From the NCBI GenBank assembly GCA_022803075.1, contig JAFFTF010000005.1, positions 290,278 through 354,277 on the forward strand: a DNA stretch of 64,000 bases. The letters are read 5' to 3'. The stretch comes from Micrococcales bacterium 31B (GTDB taxonomy: Bacteria; Actinomycetota; Actinomycetes; Actinomycetales; Dermabacteraceae). Of this stretch, positions 60,000 through 64,000 are shown piece after piece; the first letter of the stretch is position 1; the number at the start of each line of letters is the position of its first letter. The notes under the pieces are model-generated. The model did not search any database. It saw only the letters and a list, made by a program, of their open reading frames with translations, and was not told where the DNA came from. Made by a program: the position numbers and the translations under genes.

Positions 60000-62378
60000 T
60001 TATGCGCCAGCCTTCACGGTGCCGCCGACGCGCGCACTACCCGTGACCGTGCCAGCGATGCTGGCATTATTACCGGACGCCCCGGCGTCCAGGCTGGCAG
60101 CCTTGGCACGCGCGGTTGCGGCCGCGGCCACGAGGTTGACGATGGAGGCCTCGGTTTCGGGCCACGCGCGGGTCTTCAGGCCGCAGTCGGGGTTGACCCA
60201 CAGCCGCTCGGCGGGCAGACGTTCGAGCGAGAGGGCGAGCAGGCCCTCGATTTCGTCCTGAGTGGGCACGCGCGGCGAGTGGATGTCCCACACGCCGGGG
60301 CCGATCGAGTTGGTGTAGTTGAACGACTCGAACGCTTCGAGCAGTTCGCCGCGCGAGCGGCTGGATTCGACGCTGATGGCGTCGGCGTCGAGGCGCAGAA
60401 TCGCGTCGATGATGTCGTTGAACTCCGAGTAGCACATGTGCGTGTGAATCTGGGTGCGGTCGGCGACGCCGCCCGAGGCGAGGCGGAACGCGTCGACGGC
60501 CCAGCGCAGGTATTCGGCGTGCTCGGAGCGGCGCAGGGGCAGTCCCTCCGAGAGCGCGGCCTCGTCGATCTGAATGATGCCGATTCCGGCGGTTTCGAGG
60601 TCGAGTACCTCGTCGCGGATCGCTGCGGCGATCTGCTGCGTCACCTCGGCGCGGGTGAGGTCGTCGCGGATGAACGACCAGCACAAAATGGTGACGGGGC
60701 CCGTGAGCATTCCCTTGACGGGCTTCTCGGTGAGCGATTGTGCGTACGTCGACCACTCGACCGTGATGGGCGCGGGGCGGCTCACGTCGCCGTACACGAC
60801 GGGCGGCTTGACGCAGCGCGAACCGTACGACTGCACCCAGCCGTTGGTGGTGAACAAGAACCCGTCGAGGTTTTGGCCGAAGTATTCGACCATGTCGTTG
60901 CGCTCCGATTCGCCGTGTACGAGCACGTCGAGGCCGAGGGTCTCCTGCTTCTCGATCACGAACTTGATCTCGGCCTTGATGAACTCGATGTACTCGGCCT
61001 CGGTGATCTCGCCCGTGCGGTAGCGCTTACGGGCCTCGCGGATCTCCCGCGTCTGCGGGTACGAACCGATGGTGGTAGTTGGCAGCAGCGGCAGGTTCAG
61101 CCAGGCCTGGGCCTCGCGGCGGGCGGCGTAGGCGCTGTCGCGCGTGCCGTCGGCCTCGGTGTAGGCGGCGACCTTCTCGCGCACCTCGGGTCGCACGACG
61201 TTGCGGTGGTTCGCGCGGCTGGCAACCACCTCGGCGTTCGCGGAGAGTTCGGCGCTCAGGTCTGTGCCGTCGAGCGCGCGGGCTAGGGTCGCCACCTCGG
61301 TACACTTCTGCACCGCGAAGCTGAGCCACGTGGCGAACAGCGGGTCGATGGTGGTGTTCTCGGTGCGTTCGATCTCGGCGTCGACGGGTGCGTGCTGCAG
61401 CGACGAGCTCGAGGCCACCCAGCGGCGCTCGCCGAGCGCGTCGAAGGCGCGCAGCGTTTCGAGCGACGTCGCGTAGTCGTTCACCCAGACGTTGCGGCCG
61501 TCCACGATGCCGAGCGAGAGCACCTTGGAGTCGCCCGCCGCGGCGAGCAGCGCGTCGGTCGTGTCGTCGCCGCGGGTCAGGTCGACATGGAACCCGGCCA
61601 CCGGAGCGTCCTCGAGTAACGCGAGGTTTTCTTTGAGCGAGCCAAAGTAGGTCGCGACCAGCACCTTCGCCGAGCCCGCGGCGGCGACCAGCCGCTCGAT
61701 GGTGGGCGCGAAGGCCGCGCGGGCCTCGTCGCTCAGTTCGGTGGCGAGAATGGGCTCGTCGATCTGGATCCACTCGGCGGTCTGCGCGAGCTCGGCGATG
61801 ATGGCCTCGTAGCGCGCCGTTACGGCCTCGAGGTACTGCCACGGGGTGGCACCGTCGAGACCCTTCGCGAGGGCGAGGTACGTGATGGGGCCGAGCACGA
61901 CCGGCTTGGGGGTGAAGCCCGCGGCGGCGGCCTCGCGCGTTTCGGCGACGACCTTCACCTCGGCGGGCGCCGTCGTCGCGATGATCGCGTCGCCGTCGAA
62001 CTCGGGTACCAAGAAGTGGTAGTTGGTGTCGAACCACTTGGTGAGTTCGGCGGCGGGAATGTTGCGCTCGACGTCGCCGCGGGCGATCGCAAAGTAGAGG
62101 TCTTCGGCCGACGCGTAGTCGATGCCGCGGAACCGCTGCGGCACTACGCCGAGCGCGAGGCTCGTGTCGAGTACCTGGTCGTAGAAGCTGAAGTCGCCCG
62201 TGGCGACGAAGCTAAGGCCCGCGTTCTTTTGCGTGGCCCAGTGGGCGGCGCGCAGGTCGGCGGCGGTCGCGAGCAGGGCGTCGCGGTCGGCCTTACCGCC
62301 CCAGTAGGCCTCGACGGCCTTCTTGAGCTCGCGGCGGGCGCCGATGCGGGGGAATCCGAGTACGTGGGTGGTAGTCAT
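60000..62378 (-). CDS. metE: Cobalamin-independent methionine synthase
   Basis: Transfers the methyl group of 5-methyl-THF-triglutamate to homocysteine. Start at MTTTHVLGFPRIGARRELK, the family N terminus, giving 792 residues; an upstream extension of the frame is low-complexity. The Zn ligands are visible in THMCYSEFNDI (His, Cys) and VNPDCGLKTR (Cys), with the catalytic ESSRSRGELLEAF between. Methionine synthases of this class are usually ~755-770 residues; here a ~35-residue Ala/Gly/Ser/Val tail (NNASIAGTVTGSARVGG) is added after the conserved end. A structured leader lies 118 nt upstream. Confidence 0.96.
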   Translation of the reverse strand: MTTTHVLGFPRIGARRELKKAVEAYWGGKADRDALLATAADLRAAHWATQKNAGLSFVATGDFSFYDQVLDTSLALGVVPQRFRGIDYASAEDLYFAIARGDVERNIPAAELTKWFDTNYHFLVPEFDGDAIIATTAPAEVKVVAETREAAAAGFTPKPVVLGPITYLALAKGLDGATPWQYLEAVTARYEAIIAELAQTAEWIQIDEPILATELSDEARAAFAPTIERLVAAAGSAKVLVATYFGSLKENLALLEDAPVAGFHVDLTRGDDTTDALLAAAGDSKVLSLGIVDGRNVWVNDYATSLETLRAFDALGERRWVASSSSLQHAPVDAEIERTENTTIDPLFATWLSFAVQKCTEVATLARALDGTDLSAELSANAEVVASRANHRNVVRPEVREKVAAYTEADGTRDSAYAARREAQAWLNLPLLPTTTIGSYPQTREIREARKRYRTGEITEAEYIEFIKAEIKFVIEKQETLGLDVLVHGESERNDMVEYFGQNLDGFLFTTNGWVQSYGSRCVKPPVVYGDVSRPAPITVEWSTYAQSLTEKPVKGMLTGPVTILCWSFIRDDLTRAEVTQQIAAAIRDEVLDLETAGIGIIQIDEAALSEGLPLRRSEHAEYLRWAVDAFRLASGGVADRTQIHTHMCYSEFNDIIDAILRLDADAISVESSRSRGELLEAFESFNYTNSIGPGVWDIHSPRVPTQDEIEGLLALSLERLPAERLWVNPDCGLKTRAWPETEASIVNLVAAAATARAKAASLDAGASGNNASIAGTVTGSARVGGTVKAGA

Positions 62379-62496
62379 GAGGGTGTTTTCCTTCAAAAAT
62401 GGGTGCGCCAAGGGTCGGTCTGTGCCGGGGGGTGGTGGCGCGGTGGAAAGTGACGGCGGGCCGCGCGGATGCGGGCGGCGCGCAGGGATGGAGGCT

Positions 62497-62571
62497 GACA
62501 TCGGTACCGCCTTGGTGGCGGCCGGTCTTCAGCACGTGCTGATGCGTGATGCGACCGGATTAACCGATGTC
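62497..62571 (-). ncRNA. Putative structured leader RNA (three-way junction) upstream of metE
   Basis: In the metE-sense direction, GACATCGGT (62571-62563) pairs perfectly with ACCGATGTC (62505-62497), a 9-bp closing stem P1. Inside are two further helices: CCGGTC (62558-62553) with GACCGG (62527-62522), enclosing the palindrome CAGCACGTGCTG (62541-62530), and CCGCC (62521-62517) with GGCGG (62511-62507) around loop ACCAA. All stems are Watson-Crick, with linkers of 0-4 nt, giving a compact three-way junction. I do not recognise SAM-I, SAM-IV, SAH, cobalamin or TPP riboswitch motifs. A short open frame (MLKTGRHQGGTD...) starts in its 3' half. The stems would also form on the plus strand, so transcription direction is inferred from metE. 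Confidence 0.55.
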
Positions 62572-63204
62572 GCTAAGCATTCGACGCATGGTCCCTAACT
62601 TTCTGAGTCTCGCGGGCAGCTGTGGTTGCACGTTCGGTGTGCGCTGCGATGAGTTCAAGCCTACGCAATCTGGTGGGGGCCACCAATGCGGCCGTTCACG
62701 ATGCCGTCACACTGTTAAATGCGCAGTTCAGAGCGATATGAACGAGCTTTTATGACGCCGTGACACGCGTTCACGCAGCCGTCACATGGAGGGTGCTCGG
62801 GCCGCCCTTTGGGCGTGAATATCCGCGCCCTCGGGTCTTTGTGAACGGGGCCGTGTAGGGGTGGACGCCCCCGTGGCCCGTCCGCCCCTCCCCCTGGCCT
62901 GGGCGTATGCCTCGGACTCGGCCCGGGCGGCGCAGAGACTGACTCTTTTTCATGATTTTTGAAGTGGTTTCACATTTCTTGCCCAAACTCAGCGCGCAGA
63001 GGAGTAGTCTCGGGCACGTCGAGGCGCTGCCATCCGTCATAACGGCGGTGCCTCGACCCTAAGGCAAATACATCAGGGTGTTCTAGTTCTCAGTCCCCAG
63101 AGCGTGTGGTCCTCACGCAGTGCATTTTTCATGCAATTTTCAAGAATCAGGCGCGCCGGTGCGCCGGACGGGCGCCCGGTGTGCGCCACGAACAGGGGAA
63201 GAGC
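62572..63204. other. Gene-free intergenic region between metE leader and secreted-protein genes
   Basis: About 630 bp without a supported gene. It contains three copies of GCCGT(C/G)ACA (62703-62711, 62757-62765, 62778-62786) and AT-richer segments near 62940-63000 that may hold promoters. GTCGAGGC/GCCTCGAC (63018-63025 and 63050-63057) form an 8-bp stem over a 24-nt loop. Small open frames on both strands lack ribosome sites and family resemblance. Confidence 0.5.
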
Positions 63205-63586
63205 GTGAAACTCTTATCAAAGGTGAGCCTCGGAGTGGTCGCGGCTGTCGCCGATGAGGTCCACCTGCGCTATGGCGGCGCCTACACCCTGAAGACGTAA
63301 CTACTCCACCGCGAACAACGGCACGCTCTGTTCGAAGCTGTACAACCTCACGCCGAGAGCGCACGACATGGCTCTGCAGATCCAGTCGGTCGATGCTCCG
63401 CGCAAGAGTAGGGCGATGGACACGGGCCTCTACGAGCAATACGCCGGGGCCGTCAGCATTTCAAACGTGAACAATCGAGGCTGCAATTTCTTGGACGCAA
63501 ACGTGAAGTACAACGGGAAACCCATGAAATTCCTTGGCTATCGCACCTACACCGTGAAAAACGGAAAGGTCGGGTTCGGTTGCTAA
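63205..63586 (+). pseudogene. Frameshifted secreted protein, paralogue of the next gene
   Basis: GTG at 63205 (AGGGGAAGAGC upstream) starts a signal-like VKLLSKVSLGVVAAVA, then YGGAYTLKT and a TAA at 63298. The +1 frame continues NYSTANNGTLCSKLYNLTPRAHDMALQIQ through GLYEQYAGAV and NVNNRGCNFLDANVK to a stop at 63586. Removing the T at 63298 restores YTLKTNYSTANNGTLC, which matches YTYDTYYSSAAGGRLC in the next gene. The region between signal and YGGAYT is about 45 residues shorter than in that neighbour. The shape recalls streptomycete spore-associated protein A-like secreted proteins. It is a decayed tandem duplicate unless the shift is a sequencing error. Confidence 0.75.
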
Positions 63587-63649
63587 AGAACGCGAGACAA
63601 GCGTTCAGCACGTCGCTTTAATGCACACCGCGTAGAGAAAGGTCGGATC

Positions 63650-64000
63650 ATGAAAAAGTTCACCGTCATTGCCGCCCTCGGCACCCTCGTGCTGTCGCTC
63701 GGCACGTCCGCGCTGTCTGCCACCACCGCGGACGCCCTCGCGAGCGAGAAACCTAGCAATTACTTTCCGAAGGACGGCAGGGACGGTAACGCTCAACGTC
63801 CCACGGGCTGCCCGGGTTCCATCGTCGAGCGCGGTTCGTTGAACGGGGGCAACTACACCTACGACACGTACTACTCGTCGGCGGCGGGCGGACGGCTCTG
63901 CATGGTATTGCACAACAACACGGGGAAGGATCGCGACATGGCAGCCGACATGACCACTTTCGCGCGCGGTAACTCGGCGTACGACACCGGCATTGTCTAC
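63650..64000 (+). CDS. Secreted Cys-containing protein (partial, runs off the window)
   Basis: ATG at 63650 with GAAAGG upstream begins a Sec signal peptide (MKKFTVIAALGTLVLSLGTSA, then LSATTADALA). 117 codons are present with no stop before the window end. The mature part has PTGCPGSIVERGSLNGGNYTYDTYY, GGRLCMVLHNNTGKDRDMAADM and AYDTGIVY. It aligns with the upstream frameshifted copy, including Cys and the DMA and DTG motifs. It recalls small exported actinobacterial proteins of the spore-associated protein A type; function unknown. The missing C terminus probably resembles YAGAV...NRGCNFLDANVK of the paralogue. Confidence 0.85.
   Translation, partial: MKKFTVIAALGTLVLSLGTSALSATTADALASEKPSNYFPKDGRDGNAQRPTGCPGSIVERGSLNGGNYTYDTYYSSAAGGRLCMVLHNNTGKDRDMAADMTTFARGNSAYDTGIVY

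Noticed and set aside
62497-62571. T-box or classical SAM riboswitch identity for the metE leader
   Set aside because: GGTACCG resembles part of a T-box, but there is no specifier stem or UGGN bulge in context, and the SAM-I/SAM-IV core motifs are absent.
62771-63040. Minus-strand 89-codon open frame in the intergenic region
   Set aside because: Basic, low-complexity product with no ribosome site or family resemblance.

Overview
This is chromosomal DNA from a high-GC actinobacterium. The gene order lepA-hemW-hrcA-dnaJ-rsmE-HIT-phoH-ybeY-CNNM/CBS-era, the DUF3097 gene, the many GTG starts and the ATGA/GTGA stop-start overlaps fit Micrococcales, probably near Microbacteriaceae. I cannot name the genus. 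I see no tRNA, rRNA, CRISPR array, transposase or phage gene. Most of the window is core genome with lineage-specific genes between conserved blocks.

Layout. 1-2.5 kb: hydantoin/allantoin-type racemase and NCS1 permease behind a double palindromic operator. 2.5-17.1 kb, minus strand: the housekeeping run (LepA, HemW, membrane protein, HrcA, DnaJ, RsmE, HIT, PhoH, YbeY, CNNM-CBS protein, Era). A plus-strand insert between hemW and hrcA carries DUF3097 and a frameshifted lipoprotein hydrolase; a CIRCE element lies upstream of hrcA. 17.3-24.5 kb: a DUF4407 membrane protein, an FHA/ABC-like protein whose ATPase motifs look destroyed, and three tandem DUF805 proteins. 24.6-29.6 kb: MFS exporter with an operator-like palindrome, aldo/keto reductase, and a large lipoprotein with an Asn/Ser/Asp repeat tail. 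29.7-34.2 kb: ATP-grasp, alpha-E and transglutaminase operon plus a TPR protein. 34.5-41.6 kb: a phospholipase A2-like protein, a LacI-controlled sugar ABC importer, and a divergent glycogen-debranching-like enzyme sharing two operator palindromes. 42-43.6 kb: ribosomal protein S20 and a lipoprotein. 43.6-49.6 kb: a de novo NAD operon, nrtR-nadA-nadB-nadC-nadS, with a probable NrtR operator. 49.7-50.6 kb: a GNAT acetyltransferase and a tiny secreted peptide. 50.7-57.9 kb: one 2422-residue DUF4011/SF1-helicase/Vsr-nuclease/DUF3320 protein, probably anti-phage, with an inactive-looking DnaQ-like N terminus and a transglutaminase-like segment. 58-62.4 kb: metE-metF-acyl-CoA dehydrogenase operon behind a leader that can fold into a three-way junction RNA. 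63.2-64 kb: two related secreted proteins, the first frameshifted, the second cut by the window end.

A recurring theme is in-frame tandem repeats of 15-33 bp, or hexamer-like tracts, inside at least eight genes. They encode low-complexity Pro/Gln, Ser/Asp/Glu, Asn/Ser or Gly/Thr/Arg segments in exported, membrane and even metabolic proteins. The strongest candidates for undescribed biology are the metE leader RNA, the giant helicase fusion, the FHA/pseudo-ABC plus DUF4407 pair, and the repeat-extended N terminus of the NAD-operon cysteine desulfurase.
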